64,000 nt of DNA from Pyxicephalus adspersus. Its lineage: Eukaryota; Chordata; Amphibia; Anura; Pyxicephalidae. Of the stretch, positions 13,601 through 23,815 are shown one piece after another (the stretch's first letter is position 1; each line of letters starts with the position of its first letter). The stretch lies in assembly GCF_032062135.1 (NCBI RefSeq), contig NC_092859.1, forward strand, positions 27,122,288-27,186,287, in the 5' to 3' direction. The translations under genes and the position numbers were made by a program. The notes under the pieces were generated by a model. That model searched no databases. It worked only from the letters and a program-made list of their open reading frames with translations, and was not told the DNA's origin.

Positions 13601-16600
13601 ATCCCGTATGAGTTCTCGCATGGAACGGGACCCAATGTCATTCCCCCCAACATGAATCAAAACCATGTTGGGAGGCCTGTCCAAACGAGCAAATCTGCTA
13701 ATCTCCAGCACCACCCGGCTCCACTGCATACCCGGGATGCCGATCCATAGGCTAGCACTGTCTCTGCATATCTGCCTGTCTAGAACCCCCCCTCTTCCGA
13801 TAACCCCACAAAGCCTGCCTGACCGCAAATCTTTTCGTGCCATCAGGCTAACCCATCAACTTGAACAAAAAGGCTAATGCCGTAAGCTTTAAGCCATAGC
13901 CGCCTCCGATATACCCCGCTGAAAATTTGGAACTAATAACAACAGGACCGCCGATTCGTCACCTTTTAGATCCCTGTCCTCGCATACCATATGTTATTAG
14001 TTTGTTGAGCACCATATGCCTGAACAAACAAATAACAGGAGGAGAAAAGGTCGAATTGTTATCCTCTCAACAACCCCCATGTTTCTACCGAAAAAGCGAA
14101 CCTTACGATCTCTCAACAACAAATCCCACAATAGGGAACAATTCAAGCAGTACCAGATTTTTGAAAAACCCATTTTACTTCCACTCCACAGGCCAAGACT
14201 GCGCACTCCAATTACCCTTAAAATAAATGCCATAACCGAAAGCTCTGACATATCCGTAATCAGATCCAGAGCTTCATTGTCCACCGACTCCGTCCACAAA
14301 GTCCTCCCATTGTACTGCCGCAGGAAACTATTTCACACCTCCAGGTCTTCCTTCAACACCTTAGTCAACCTGATGAAATGTCTTGAAGATTTACCCCCGC
14401 AGTAGCTGCGGGCAGCCTGCGACTAAAATCCTACTTATAGGCATAATCCTACAAGCAAAATTCAATTTTCCGAGCAGGGACTTCAGCAGGCAAGCGAGCG
14501 TCCTCCTCTTCACCTGACCCCGGGTGCTGACCAGTACGTCTCTTCCAGGTCGCCCCTGCAACCCTGCAGGCCTCTTCTGCGTTCATTCCCGCTGGAACTG
14601 GAGACGGCAGGACAGGACCCAATGCCTCCTCCCGACTTCTGCAACGAAGAAGCAGGCTCCTCCAGGACACCGATGGGGTCACCAGCCTTCCCTGCTCCCT
14701 CGCCGAACTCCTCGCCCCGTGGGAGGGAGACCCACAGACTTACAGGCTGGCAATCTCCTAGGACGCACTCCAGATAAAGAAGGACCAGGAGACCTCCAAG
14801 GTGTCTTAGCGGGGGGGGGGGGATATGAAGGGTCCCGACTGGGGCTCCACTTGACACTTAGGCGGGGAACTGGGGCTGATTTACTGTTGCTGACTCTGCC
14901 CGTTTCTGACCCTGCGAGTTTATGCTGCCTGGACTGGCCATTACCTGTGACCCAGACTCTGCTTGTGTTTTTCCCTTGTGTATTTCGTCTGGTGGAGGGA
15001 TTATCTGTGTATGACCTCTGCTCTGTATTCTGGACTTGTCTGTTGGAATCTAGGTACAGCTTTATCTGTGGGCTCCTGGTCCTTTGCCAGCCCTTTCCCA
15101 GACACCACCCCTTGCTCACTATGTTTAATCTCTAGATAAGGAAGGGATTCTTCAATGTAAGGTTTGTGAAAATGTGGAATTGGCTCCCTCAGGCAGTAGA
15201 CTCAACAACTGCTATAGATTGCTTAAGAAAAAGCTGGATGTTTTCTAGAAGCACAGAATATAACTGGTTATTAAAGCATACCTAAACTCAGAATTTTCAC
15301 TTTTCATAAAAGGGTAGACAACACTTTTTTTTTTTTTTTAGGTGCAACGCCTAGGGTACAGCACCGCCCCCTAATTATCGGCAGCCTAGGCGGTCAAGAA
15401 TGAATGGTAGCGCATAGCCTTTGCACTCCCATTCATTCTTTTGGGCGCTGCTTCTGGGCATCTCAGGCATGCGCAGAAGGAGCCTTTTTTGCGCAATGAG
15501 AAAAATTTGCTGATTTGGCGGATATGCAGTGAGATTGGCAAAATGTTTTTTTATCCTACGTCAACCGATCTTGCGCATGGGTGACATAGGATGAAGAACC
15601 CGGAAGAGAATACGAAGATAGCGGCACCGGGGTTTAAGTGTGTTTAAGTGTGTTTTTTTATTTTTTTGAGATTAGTCCCTCTTTAAAGCAAAGGTAACAG
15701 AGACTGTGGATCCAAGGAACATCTGATTGCCTCATGGAATGAGGAAGGATTTTTTCCCCTGTTGAAGCAAATTGTACCAGGATTTTTTTTTATACCCCTT
15801 TGGATCAATTATGTCCATAGCGTTTTTATCTGGGGTATGTTTATTTCCCTAGTGGTTGAACTTGATGGACTTTGATGTCTTCTTTAAACCTAACTGTAAC
15901 CTAGCCTAAAGATTCTTGCTGTTAAAGCTGGTATTCACAAAGCATTCCTTTGCAGTGGGGCACTGATTAAGATTAATAAAGTGAGCAATGTTTATACATT
16001 TACATCTATCAATTACGCAATAGACATTGGACCTAGAAAGGGGACAGGAGTGGAAAAAAGATAGGTAAATGGGTTAAGGTTCACAGGAAGAACAGTTCTT
16101 GCAAAAAAAAAAAAATCTATGAGCTATATACAAAACCTTCTGTAGCTCTTACTATAAATAAGTGCTTCAACAAACTTTATGAAATCCTGATAACCTTTCC
16201 TTTATTCAAGTCTTATATATTCTTTGGTGTGCAAAGCATTAGATAACATTTCAGAGGCTGGAATGTGGATAGACTGGATTTCCATAGAGCACAAGGATCA
16301 GGGCTGATATAGTGTACAAATATTTTCCACAAAAGTCAAATCATCCATTTATTGTGTAAAAGGAGCAAGAAACCATTATCCACAAGATATTTCACAGAAA
16401 AGGCAAGATCTGCAAATATGATAAAATAGGTTGAACAAAGAAGCAAAAAAAAAAATTTAAATAAAGGCCATCCTAGCTAATTTTTAATCTTCTCCTCATA
16501 AAGAAAATTGGAAAGAAAAAGTATAGTATTGCTGGATCTAGGACTAACTAATCTAGGACTATCCAAGTTATAATCCTATAATAGACTTTGACTGGTTGGA

Positions 16601-18397
16601 TGGCTCTGCTCACAATGCCCTAAGTTGGGCCAAGCTGCATTTCAACTTTTTTGTGAAACACAGGGTTCATAATTAGGGATAAGCAGAAAATTTTGCATCA
16701 TTTTTTAATTAAGCCTTTCATTTCATCATGTGTCACTCATGGGGAAAAATTATCCTTAATGTGTGACATAGCTTTGTCTATAAACAAAACCACATTAAAC
16801 CTCACTGTCGACATGTTGATCTGCGGCCTTCATTTGATTATTACTACTATACAGTATTTATAAAGTGCCAACATATTGCGCAGCACTGTACATTAAATAG
16901 GGGTTGCAAATAACAGACAGTGACACAGGAATAGGAAAGGACCCTGCCCAGAAGAGCTTACAATCTAAGAGGTGGGGGAAGCAGCACATACTAGGAAGGG
17001 GCTGCTATTTCAACTTGGGTTATTTCGCTGCTTGCATAAAAAATATTTTCCACACATGACTTTATTTATATCTCATTGGAGTTTATTTTTAATCCTTTAG
17101 CTGTACACGAACGCTGTAGCACAGCTAATTGACCCGCATTGACCTGCATTAGGCCGCATACACACGTGAAATTTTCGATCATGAAATATTGTTTCCATCG
17201 ACAGAGAATGGCAGATAAATGAACAAGTGCTGAACAAACCATGCCCATTCTATTCTATTGGGAGAACCCTGCTGTGCTCTACTCCCTTGGTTTGTATTGC
17301 AGTCTTCCCATTCGGTCATTCATGGATCTGTCCGAACAGATCCATGATTGACGTTGGGCAACCGCCATACATATGTCAGATTGTCGCCCAGATGAGTGTG
17401 ACCCTTCGTCTTCATACATAGTATTAGCACTATTATACAGAGCTGCATTCATTTGTGCAGAGTTCTGTTTTGGCATCACCAATATACATCTAGGAAGTAG
17501 AATGGCCCATTATATATGCCTTGGAAATTTTAGCAGGCATATCTAGGGAGAAAGAGGGCATGGACCAATTGCAAAATGCACTGCTGGGGTTATGATACAT
17601 ACTAATCTGGTATCACTTGCTATCTGTGTGTTTTGTTAGACTAAACACAGCTGGCTACCTCCTTGTGCTCCTTCTTCCTCTCCCATTCTGAGATTTACTG
17701 TGCAAGAGACTGATACCAGATCAAAGTCAGGTCCTTACACTGCTTGAACATGATTAATTTAATTCATTAGGCTGGGCTAGTTTAGCTGGAAACCAAATTG
17801 AATATGATTAATTCTTTGAGCAAATCAAACCCATAAAGTCCATTGTTAAGCCATAATTTGAAAGTCAAATTTATTCAATTGAACCCAAGATATCAGAGTT
17901 GCAGGACAGTATTGGACAATGTAGAAACCTCTGTTGCTTTTTGACACCTTTTACTACCACAAGTGGAAACGTTTCTGTTAGAAAGACATGCACAGCAGGA
18001 AACTAACAAATAATGAAATAAACACATGTGATTGTACAAGTGTACTTGCATTCTTCAGAACTTTGAAAACAAGCCATTATATTATTCAACCTAATGGGGT
18101 CCAAGTGCCTAAAACTAAATAAACAATACTTTAGAACATTCTGTAACTTTTTGCTGAATGCCTTTCTTTGTACTGAATTCCTTTTCCCCAAACCACAAAG
18201 GGGGCCTCACAGTATCCTTGGTCTTCAACTGATTTCTCAGAGGGTTTTGCATTGCAAAAATTCCAATAATCCACAAGTGTTTCAATGTTCTGCATGCCTG
18301 ATATACTCACATATTCTGGAGCGTACGTCCCAAAGCCAATAATTGGGATCTTGTTGCCATCATTCATTAGCAGTGTGAGAGGAGCTGGGTCTGCCAT
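1443..18397 (-). CDS. AKR gene A: AKR1C-like aldo-keto reductase, partial (exons 1-7)
   Basis: NADPH-dependent aldo-keto reductase of the AKR1 family, a cytosolic TIM-barrel oxidoreductase acting on carbonyls, steroids or prostaglandins. Seven exons on the minus strand: 18311-18397, 8792-8959, 5718-5834, 4662-4742, 2962-3084, 2439-2548 and 1443-1608, together 852 nt (284 codons), all with GT-AG introns. Seen: GFGTYAP near residue 21, Asp51 and Tyr56 in [11 protein letters not shown], Lys85 in YTGK, His118 in [18 protein letters not shown] in exon 5, and the NADPH loop [12 protein letters not shown] in exon 7. All four catalytic residues are kept. His118 argues against AKR1D1 (5-beta-reductase), which has Glu there. 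Exon 4 is one codon longer than in genes B and C. Exons 8-9 (about 42 residues) are not in positions 1-1442 and should lie off the left edge. The start is the ATG at 18397 in context GCCATGG. Which AKR1 subtype and which substrate cannot be told from sequence alone. Confidence 0.93.
1815..2120. repeat. Dispersed repeat with internal inverted repeat
   Basis: Starts near AGGGATGAGCATGAATGCC. The inverted motifs GGAGGATTCCCAG and CTGGGAATCCTCC lie in it. I recall similar sequence in other frog genomes but cannot assign a family. Confidence 0.4.
2439..2548 (-). CDS. AKR gene A exon 6
   Basis: 110 nt starting [16 protein letters not shown] and ending in the first two bases of the Trp codon (phase 2 intron). 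It keeps the canonical CHPY proline that is Ile in genes B and C, and the AYSVLGSHR loop. Confidence 0.94.
2962..3084 (-). CDS. AKR gene A exon 5
   Basis: 41 codons (123 nt): [20 protein letters not shown], then [16 protein letters not shown] and ending VCNQ. This is the most conserved block of the family, with the Ser-Asn and Gln that contact the nicotinamide. Confidence 0.95.
3642..4035. mobile_element. hAT-type MITE in gene A intron 4
   Basis: Termini CAGGGGTGTCAAACTCAA and GTTTGACACCCCTG form a terminal inverted repeat. Flanks CACTAGAT (3634-3641) and CACTAAAT (4036-4043) match 7 of 8, as expected for the 8-bp duplication of hAT elements. No transposase. The open frame at 3541-3960 crosses its edge and is spurious. 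Confidence 0.75.
4105..4316. repeat. MITE-like fragment with hairpin
   Basis: Contains the inverted pair CACTGGAAATGA and TCATTTCCAGTG and an end AATGTGTGTATGTGGCCATA followed by CCCTTA. It resembles the Harbinger-like MITE at 28934. Left boundary uncertain. Confidence 0.4.
4662..4742 (-). CDS. AKR gene A exon 4
   Basis: 27 codons (81 nt), including [15 protein letters not shown] and DLCAIWE. The matching exon in genes B and C is 26 codons. Acceptor CTATAG, donor GTAGGC. Confidence 0.92.
5718..5834 (-). CDS. AKR gene A exon 3
   Basis: Codons 86-124 (117 nt), starting [20 protein letters not shown] and ending at LIHWPFSLK with catalytic His118. Acceptor TTTTTCAG, donor GTAAGA. Confidence 0.94.
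6290..6630 (+). repeat. Degenerate satellite of about 30-bp units, locus 1
   Basis: Repeated AGTGCAGAGGTCAGTAG-type units with TATGTAAT spacers. GTGCAGAGG recurs at 29-bp intervals (6371, 6400, about 6429). The same sequence appears at 42117-42345 (reverse) and 59700-59890. It lies in gene A intron 2. Confidence 0.65.
7606..7880 (+). mobile_element. tRNA-derived SINE with L2-type tail
   Basis: A head with a B-box-like GGTTTAAATC, a conserved middle (GTTTCCTCCCACATTCCAAA, AACATGCAGTTAG), then ATTGTGAGCCCCTTTGAGGG and the tail AGCACTGTGTAATATGTTGG. It is the most complete copy of the family in the window. Gene A intron 2. Confidence 0.6.
8792..8959 (-). CDS. AKR gene A exon 2
   Basis: Codons 30-85 (168 nt), from [15 protein letters not shown] to FYTGK. 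It carries Asp51, Tyr56 and Lys85. Acceptor TCTCTAG, donor GTGGGG. Confidence 0.94.
8960..11070. other. Gene A intron 1, 3' part: nothing recognised
   Basis: AT-rich DNA of about 2.1 kb with no exon, no long open frame of known type and no repeat I can name. Confidence 0.5.
11070..11490 (+). mobile_element. CR1-like LINE relic, endonuclease-RT linker region
   Basis: Decoded fragments such as [16 protein letters not shown] and a following SDH-type region resemble the end of the CR1 endonuclease domain (PTRGxxLLDLxLTN). Many stops. Probably the upstream part of the LINE whose 3' portion is at 12340-15910. Confidence 0.55.
11490..12340 (-). mobile_element. L1/Tx1-like LINE relic
   Basis: Minus-strand translation near 12200-12060 gives [20 protein letters not shown] then RWYRTP, resembling the C-terminal region of L1/Tx1 ORF2 proteins (RWYxTP before a Cys-His motif). 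An AT-rich 3' stretch follows to 11490. It appears to split the plus-strand CR1-like LINE. Confidence 0.45.
12340..12782 (+). mobile_element. CR1-like LINE, RT C-terminal region, part 1
   Basis: Encodes, with stops and shifts, [20 protein letters not shown], then [20 protein letters not shown] and ITLYKYIN, a classic motif run at the end of CR1-clade reverse transcriptases. It breaks at about 12782, where a DIRS-like insertion begins, and resumes at 15130. Confidence 0.7.
12785..14405 (-). mobile_element. DIRS/Ngaro-like retrotransposon relic A (RNase H and SGNH hydrolase parts)
   Basis: Minus-strand pieces in element order: RNase H-type region 14405-14000 ([32 protein letters not shown]), then an SGNH/GDSL hydrolase domain 13843-13230, then a 3' UTR ending near 12785 (GGGCTGCTTTGACC and GGTGTAGTGTG type end). 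The tyrosine recombinase that should follow RNase H is missing, so there is a large internal deletion. It sits inside a CR1-like LINE. Confidence 0.65.
13230..13843 (-). pseudogene. SGNH-hydrolase domain of DIRS-like element A
   Basis: Two frames: 13843-13600 reads [20 protein letters not shown], then [19 protein letters not shown]; after an A/T-rich break at 13570-13610 it resumes [20 protein letters not shown] to [13 protein letters not shown]. Seen motifs: GGND (block III) and DGVH (block V, catalytic Asp and His). Such hydrolase domains are known in vertebrate Ngaro/DIRS-type elements. The nucleophile-serine block is not clearly readable. Broken, so not expressed as a full enzyme. Confidence 0.65.
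14406..15125. repeat. GC-rich segment beside DIRS relic A, unassigned
   Basis: GC-rich DNA including a G-run at 14811-14822. It may be gag-side sequence of the DIRS relic at 14450-14880, plus a pyrimidine-rich repeat at 14880-15120. A 203-codon plus-strand open frame (14524-15135) matches nothing I know. It lies within the interruption of the LINE. Confidence 0.35.
15130..15915 (+). mobile_element. CR1-like LINE 3' end, part 2, interrupted by a MITE
   Basis: Resumes with [20 protein letters not shown] then [16 protein letters not shown], the expected CR1 ORF2 C-terminus. The 3' UTR follows after the MITE at 15271-15686 (GATTGCCTCATGGAATGAGG, GGTTGAACTTGATGGAC). The join with 12340-12782 shows that 12785-15125 was inserted into it. 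Confidence 0.7.
15271..15686. mobile_element. TTAA-flanked MITE in LINE 3' UTR
   Basis: TTAA at 15271-15274 and 15683-15686 bound a segment containing a hairpin (AGAATGAATGG pairing with CCATTCATTCT). A piggyBac-like TTAA target is possible. Terminal repeats are weak, so the superfamily is uncertain. Confidence 0.45.
16846..16980 (-). repeat. SINE/L2-type 3' tail, copy 2
   Basis: Reverse complement of the family tail: TATAAAGTGCCAACATATTG, then CAGCACTGTACATTAAATAG and AGAGCTTACAATCTAAG. Confidence 0.75.
17152..17445. mobile_element. MITE candidate, Harbinger-like
   Basis: Begins GGCCGCATACACACG after TTA (17149-17151), like the element at 28934. An internal inverted repeat, ATGGATCTGTCCGAACAGAT (17322-17350), lies near its middle. 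The right end is unclear. Confidence 0.4.
18311..18397 (-). CDS. AKR gene A exon 1
   Basis: Codons 1-29, starting [18 protein letters not shown] and ending at Tyr29. The donor is GTGAGT, read from 18310 downward. It contains the AKR signature GFGTYAP. A GTG 12 nt upstream would extend the frame but is not a eukaryotic start. Confidence 0.93.
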
Positions 18398-18468
18398 GGC
18401 TGAAGTCACAGTAACAAAGAGCCGTGTATTATAGGGTTCTGTATGTATAGAGAATAAGGAGGAGTGTC

Positions 18469-18474
18469 TTTATA
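18469..18474 (-). promoter_or_regulatory. TATA box candidate of AKR gene A
   Basis: TATAAA on the minus strand, 72-77 nt upstream of the ATG at 18397. The spacing leaves a 5' UTR of roughly 45 nt. Inference from motif and position only. Confidence 0.5.
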
Positions 18475-18479
18475 GCTAC

Positions 18480-19585
18480 AAGGGGTGAGGCCTTACATTG
18501 AAGATTGGTAAGAGGAATCCTGAGAGGCTTAAACTGTCCCTATTCCCAGGGAAAAATTTTTAATGAAAAGATTAACATGTAATACATGTGCTGACATGAT
18601 TTCACATACAACAGACTGACAATAGACTGGCTATGAAGAAAAGGTATTATGTGGGTAGGGCAAGGCTTTATTATATTACATGTTTACATAATACATCAGT
18701 TCAATGAGTTCATAGAACAATAAACTCTGTTTGCCGAGTCTGCTGAGAGATCCCTCTGCTTTCTCTGTGGCTTAAAAGCATGCACATTTATCTCTCAGCT
18801 GATTGATCAATGCAATTCATCTCTGGCTGATTGATCTCACATTTGATGCCTGCATGGTCCGGGGGCCAAGACCATTTGTTAGAGCCAGCTGTATGACTCC
18901 AATGATGTTTTTAGTTGTCTATAAGAGTGGTATTGCAGCTATCACTGGTAAGGGGAATCTGACTGTACGCCCCATTACTACCACCCCTTACTATATAACT
19001 TTTACTAAAGAAAATTGCAGCAGATTTATTAAAAACACACCAAGCTGATTGTGGTAAAAAGTTAGTCTGTTGCCCCTTGGTTTTAAATATACACTTTAAA
19101 TAACCAATATTCCTTTTTTAAACATACACGAATATTATATTAACCAATAATAAATGAAAAATACTTGGTCATTAAGACTCAAGTGTAAACTATAACCAAC
19201 GAAATTTATATTTTTATTGTTTTTTCAAGGGAAATGAGTACAGCATTGGTAACAACATATTAATTATATAGAGATTAGTAGTATCACACAGTTATAAACA
19301 GTGTGATCAATTATTTATCAGAGTTTGACAATCATAGGAAATATAATAGAGTTCAATTACATTGGAATTACTGATTATAGCCATGTAGTAAATTGAGAAA
19401 TATAACGGCTTGTTTAATAGCACAAAAAGGGAGTCTCAATTGAACTCAAACAAAAAAAAAGGTAATCAGGTTGCAGTAATCAGGAACAGTAATAACATTC
19501 AGTGGTAACCTTCAGTGCAATTATTATTGCTGTGGATGATTACTAATATCAGATAATTGAAAACTAGGTGACAATTAGCATATAC
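18480..19585. other. Intergenic, upstream of gene A: nothing recognised
   Basis: About 1.1 kb between the gene A promoter and a MITE. An 81-codon open frame at 18803-19048 has no recognisable domain. No promoter motif for a second gene is evident. Confidence 0.4.
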
Positions 19586-20040
19586 ATGTAGTCCCTGGGA
19601 TAAGGACATCCGACATATAGACGGAGGACTCCTAGATACAAACGGGAGGGGGGTGGTTTACATGACTTGCAGTAGAAATGTTTTGCTAAACACAGCTGAG
19701 GTTGTGGGTGATCTTAGGGGGGGTGAGCTCTTTCTGCAGCCTAATGTAACTCTTTAATGACCAAGATAAACTCTGCAGTTGTTTCTTTTTGCATATCAAA
19801 GCCCAGCTTGCTCCATAAATTAATGAATGTCTCGGCTCCATAAAGTTTTTTTTCTTTGATTGTGATTAACTCACAGTGAGGAATTTATACAGTAACTGAC
19901 ACCACACTGCCTAATATTATGTTGAGACATCTGTCCCTATGCATTTATTAAAATATTATACCTGTTCCGACTCACATACAAATTCAACTTAAGAAGAAAC
20001 CTACAGTACCTATCTCATATGTAACCCGGGGACTACCTGT
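19585..20040. mobile_element. MITE with GTAGTCCC termini
   Basis: Left end GTAGTCCCTGGGATAAGGAC and right end GTAACCCGGGGACTAC are an inverted pair extending inward (ACATCCGACATATAGAC against GTTCCGACTCACATAC). I recall the CGGGTTACATACG-type terminus as common in vertebrate genomes. No coding potential. Confidence 0.6.
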
Positions 20041-20967
20041 AATTGGAGGGTCATTATCTATAAGACCATAGGCATACCATGCTGTCTGTGTAAAGCTGGA
20101 AAGAACTCTTCTTCTTGTGTCCATTGTCAATGTGGCTATATATGATTTCCATACTTCAAATAAAAACCTTGACTCGTGATTCCTTAGCTAAGGCCTCCAC
20201 CCATTCCATCTGGAATACAAACCATAGTTTTTCCAGAAATAGTATGAGCGAGGGAGATTTTGATGTAATCCAATAATGCAATTCAGTCTTTTTTGCTACC
20301 CGGGAAATTATCATCAGAAATTTACTACAGCCTTTTGTAACAGTCCTTTTTTTTAAGTATATCAATATACTGTCCACCCAGAAATGAGGACATTACCCCA
20401 TAATAAATGATTGCAAAAACCAGAAGAGGGTTGGGCCAAAGAAACTGGAAAAGGCCATGTAGCTGACAGTTCCTGAGGTAAAATGTGAGACTCCCTCAGC
20501 TCCACAGGCATATAAAGAGTAGAGTGAAATATTACTGGACAGTTGTTTTCCCTCCAAAAGCCAGGTTGCCAATCAGCCACAAGATTGACAGCAAAATCGC
20601 CCAGTGATAGGCACCTCCACAGATTCCTCTGCCTGGCAACTCAGAAAGCCTGATGCCTGAAAAGAAAAAGCCAGGAAGCAGTCCAGAAAAGACTGCCACC
20701 TAAAGGCAATAGTTAAATGAAGCTATAAATGTCATTGATGACAAACATTTAATCAGAAAGATGGGTGCCAGGGGTGACAGTCCCATTTGGTTACTCTTTA
20801 AAATTTGTGTCCTGGCATTCTTTTCACTGGCCACCTTTTTAGAAGGCTTTTTCCCATTGATCACAATAAATTGGTTTTAGTAGGGGTTGCCCAAGACCTG
20901 ACATTTTTTAGGGGGTTCCTTTAGGGGTAAAAGGGCTGAATGATTAAATGTGGACTATTTAGAAATA

Positions 20968-21112
20968 ATTAGATTGTAAGCTCTTCTGGGCAGGGTACTG
21001 TCCTCCTGTGTCACTGTCTGTATCTGTCATTTGCAACCCCTATTTAATGTACCGCGCTGCGTAATATGTGGGTGCTATATAAATACTGTTTATTAGTATT
21101 AGTATTATTATT

Positions 21113-21146
<34 letters not shown>

Positions 21147-21165
21147 TTAATAATAATAATTTCTG
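20968..21165 (+). repeat. SINE/L2-type 3' tail, copy 3, with (AAT)n
   Basis: ATTAGATTGTAAGCTCTTCT through GCGCTGCGTAATATG and GGTGCTATATAAATAC, followed by a TTA/AAT microsatellite at 21090-21150, the usual 3' end of this family. Confidence 0.75.
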
Positions 21166-21869
21166 TAGTAAATTATCCTTTCAGCAGGACTCATTTAAAG
21201 CTGTACATGTAATATATGAAACTGACCACTAGAGAGCAGCATGGACTAATTTTCCATGTATGCCATATACATTCAATACATTTTCTCACATTTTACTTAC
21301 ATCACCTGGGGGCATCCACTGTTTTCAAGAAGTTCACAGCTGACTCTAAATTGTACAATTCCACCTGGCACCCTGTGGCTCAAACACTCACAATGCATCA
21401 ATGGTTTTTAAAGAACCTCTGTCTGTAGATTTGACAGCTGGGGGCAGTGAGCACTGTTATTATTGTTCACTGCATAAAAATACAGATTCCGCTGGGTCAT
21501 TATTTATTAGAAAATAAGTTAGTATGAGGTGTTTTTTGCCAAATGTGCATTATAGCTAGACTTCTGTACTCATCCGTCCAAAGCACATTTTCCCAGAAGT
21601 CTTGTGGTTTGCTCAGATGCAGCTTTGCAAACCCCAAGCATTGCTACTGTGTTCGTTTTAGGGAGAAAAGGCTTTTTCCTGGCATCCCTTCCAAACAAGA
21701 CGTATCTGTTTTTTTTCTAATTATACCATAATGAACGATGAGATTTATCCAACTAACTGAGTACTGTGAAGTCTGAGATGGACCCCTTAGGTATTTTTGC
21801 TGTTTCTCTTTTACTTCTGCTTGTACAGAGGTGGTCACATTGAAGTGATTTGATTACTTACCCTATATA

Positions 21870-21960
21870 GAAGCGGTACAGCGCTGCGTGATATGTTGGC
21901 GCTATATAAATCCTGTTTATTATTAGTAATAATAATTATAATAAAGAGTGTACTTAATTT
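21870..21960 (+). repeat. SINE/L2-type 3' tail, copy 4 (short)
   Basis: Only the last part is kept: GTACAGCGCTGCGTGATATG then GGCGCTATATAAATCCTG and an AT-rich tail. Confidence 0.7.
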
Positions 21961-21969
21961 TTCACACAT

Positions 21970-22191
21970 TGGGCCTGATTGTTTAAAGCTCTTCAATACT
22001 GAAGAAAATAGCCCATCATGGGAGAACCTTGCTGATCCAAACCTGAAATGGATCTGGTCCAAGACTGAAAACATTTTCCTAATAAGATCAAATGATTTCT
22101 AAGAAATCCATTCAGGGTTTGCTGTATTACCCAGGTTCTCCCATGATAGTCTATCCTTTCCACTCTGGGAGGGCTTTAATAAATCAAGCTC
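21970..22191. mobile_element. Palindromic MITE (CCTGATT / AATCAAG family)
   Basis: Ends GGGCCTGATTGTTTAAAGCT and GGGCTTTAATAAATCAAGCTC are inverted repeats, and the inside is also palindromic (CATGGGAGAACCT against AGGTTCTCCCATG). Partial copies lie at 27101-27260 and 45750-45903. Confidence 0.65.
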
Positions 22192-22199
22192 ATTGCTTC

Positions 22200-23580
22200 T
22201 TTGATATTAAAAATGCAGGGTATAATATATCATGTATTATTGGTCATCCAAGGTTGTAATTTTTTTGTTTGACCTGATATTTAAACCTTAGAACTGAAAA
22301 TGGTAATAAATAAATATATATATATTTTTAAATGCCTCCAGAGAATGACTAAAAAAAAGCAGAAGATCCATTGAAGATTTTGGGTAACTTGGACATCTAT
22401 CAGTGGATGAAATTTGCTTCTATATTCTGTTTATATTCCTCCTTACTGGATTCAGTTAGAGAATTTGCTGGTGGCAGCCAGCAGCTATTGGTCTTTCAGC
22501 ATGGTCTGCTATTTATTCACCACAACATGGGAAATTGGGGGAAATGAAAAGGCAGCACCTAGTTTCATCCTCCTGCAGGATATTTATATTTACTAGGGCA
22601 TAGCAACATCTGCTGACCAAACCCAAGATTCATACAATTTCTGTATTTCAGTCAACTGGGAAATTTGTTAATTTTGGAAATAAAGTTATGTGTATCTTAC
22701 TGTCCTAGAGTGAAAAAGCTACTCCTCCAGTAAGCTAGCGTTGGCATAATCTCTAGGTAAAAATGAAGGTAAAATAATATAAAGGTAAATAATGTTGAAA
22801 AAAAAGCACATAATAAAAATGAACACAAGACACTAATTATAAAGACTGAAAAAATAAAAAAATATTTTTTCTTTGGGTTAAATACACTAATCTAACTGGG
22901 GATCAGTAAAAAATGTAGCATTTATCACTTTATGCAGATCTTACTCTTATTGTTGGCTGAATTGTAAGGTAACACCACTTATGTGCTCCAGTCTAATATA
23001 TCTTATAGTTAAAGTAAGCCTGGAGCTGAAAAAAAGAAATGAAACGGAGGGCTGGCATGGCCAGGGTATCAGACAGGGGAGAAAGGCAGTGAGACAGAGG
23101 TTAGGGATTGGTGGTTTTGAAGGTAGGGGGGTGGAGAAAGAGAGGGGATAAAAAGAAGGGAGACAAAAAGTTTGGGGTCAGATTTTTGGTTGGGAGGTGT
23201 GAGATTCTGGTTCACCCACCCATGAGCTGGGAGTTCATATGGTGTGATAAGTATGGATAGGGGGGTGCTTGATGTCTTTGAGGGGCATCCTGGGGGTGGT
23301 CATTGACAGGTGGGATGATCTATTTCAGATGGGGTATCTTCAAGTTTACAGTAATGTGTCCCTTGTAGGTGGGATTAGAAGAGGTTGCAAATAAAGTGGA
23401 GTTCTTGAGCCAGTATGGGATTTGCAACTGGAAACAAATATTTATATAACAAGTGGGCGCAGATCTCATAATGTTAAGTGTAGTGAGCAGTGCCTTCCAA
23501 GGAACCTGCAACCTGGAGGAAAGTAATGATACTGTTTTATACTAGGGGGTAGGACAATTACTGTGGAGGTATTAAAATGA
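22200..23580. other. Intergenic, nothing recognised
   Basis: AT-rich, with a G-rich stretch at 23040-23330 (AGGGGGGTGGAGAAAGAGAG type). Only short open frames without known motifs. Confidence 0.4.
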
Positions 23581-23589
23581 GGAGATGTT

Positions 23590-23815
23590 AATTTATATGC
23601 AATTATTATTATTATTATTAATATTATTATTAATTATAATAATAATAAAAATAATAATAATAATTATATCAATATTATTAATAAACTGGATTTTTATAGG
23701 GCCAATGTAATTCATAGCGCTGTACATTAAATAGGGGTTGCAAATGACAGACAAATACAGACAGTGACACAGGAGACAGAGAAGACCCTGCCCCGAAGAG
23801 CTTGCAATCTAGGAA
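23590..23815 (-). repeat. SINE/L2-type 3' tail, copy 5, with (ATT)n
   Basis: ATT/AAT microsatellite at 23602-23690, then the family tail in reverse complement (AGCGCTGTACATTAAATAGG, AGAGCTTGCAATCTAGG). Confidence 0.75.

Noticed and set aside
14524..15135. 203-codon plus-strand open frame, the longest in the window
   Set aside because: It falls in GC-rich repeat DNA beside a minus-strand DIRS relic, has no recognisable domain and crosses a poly-G run.
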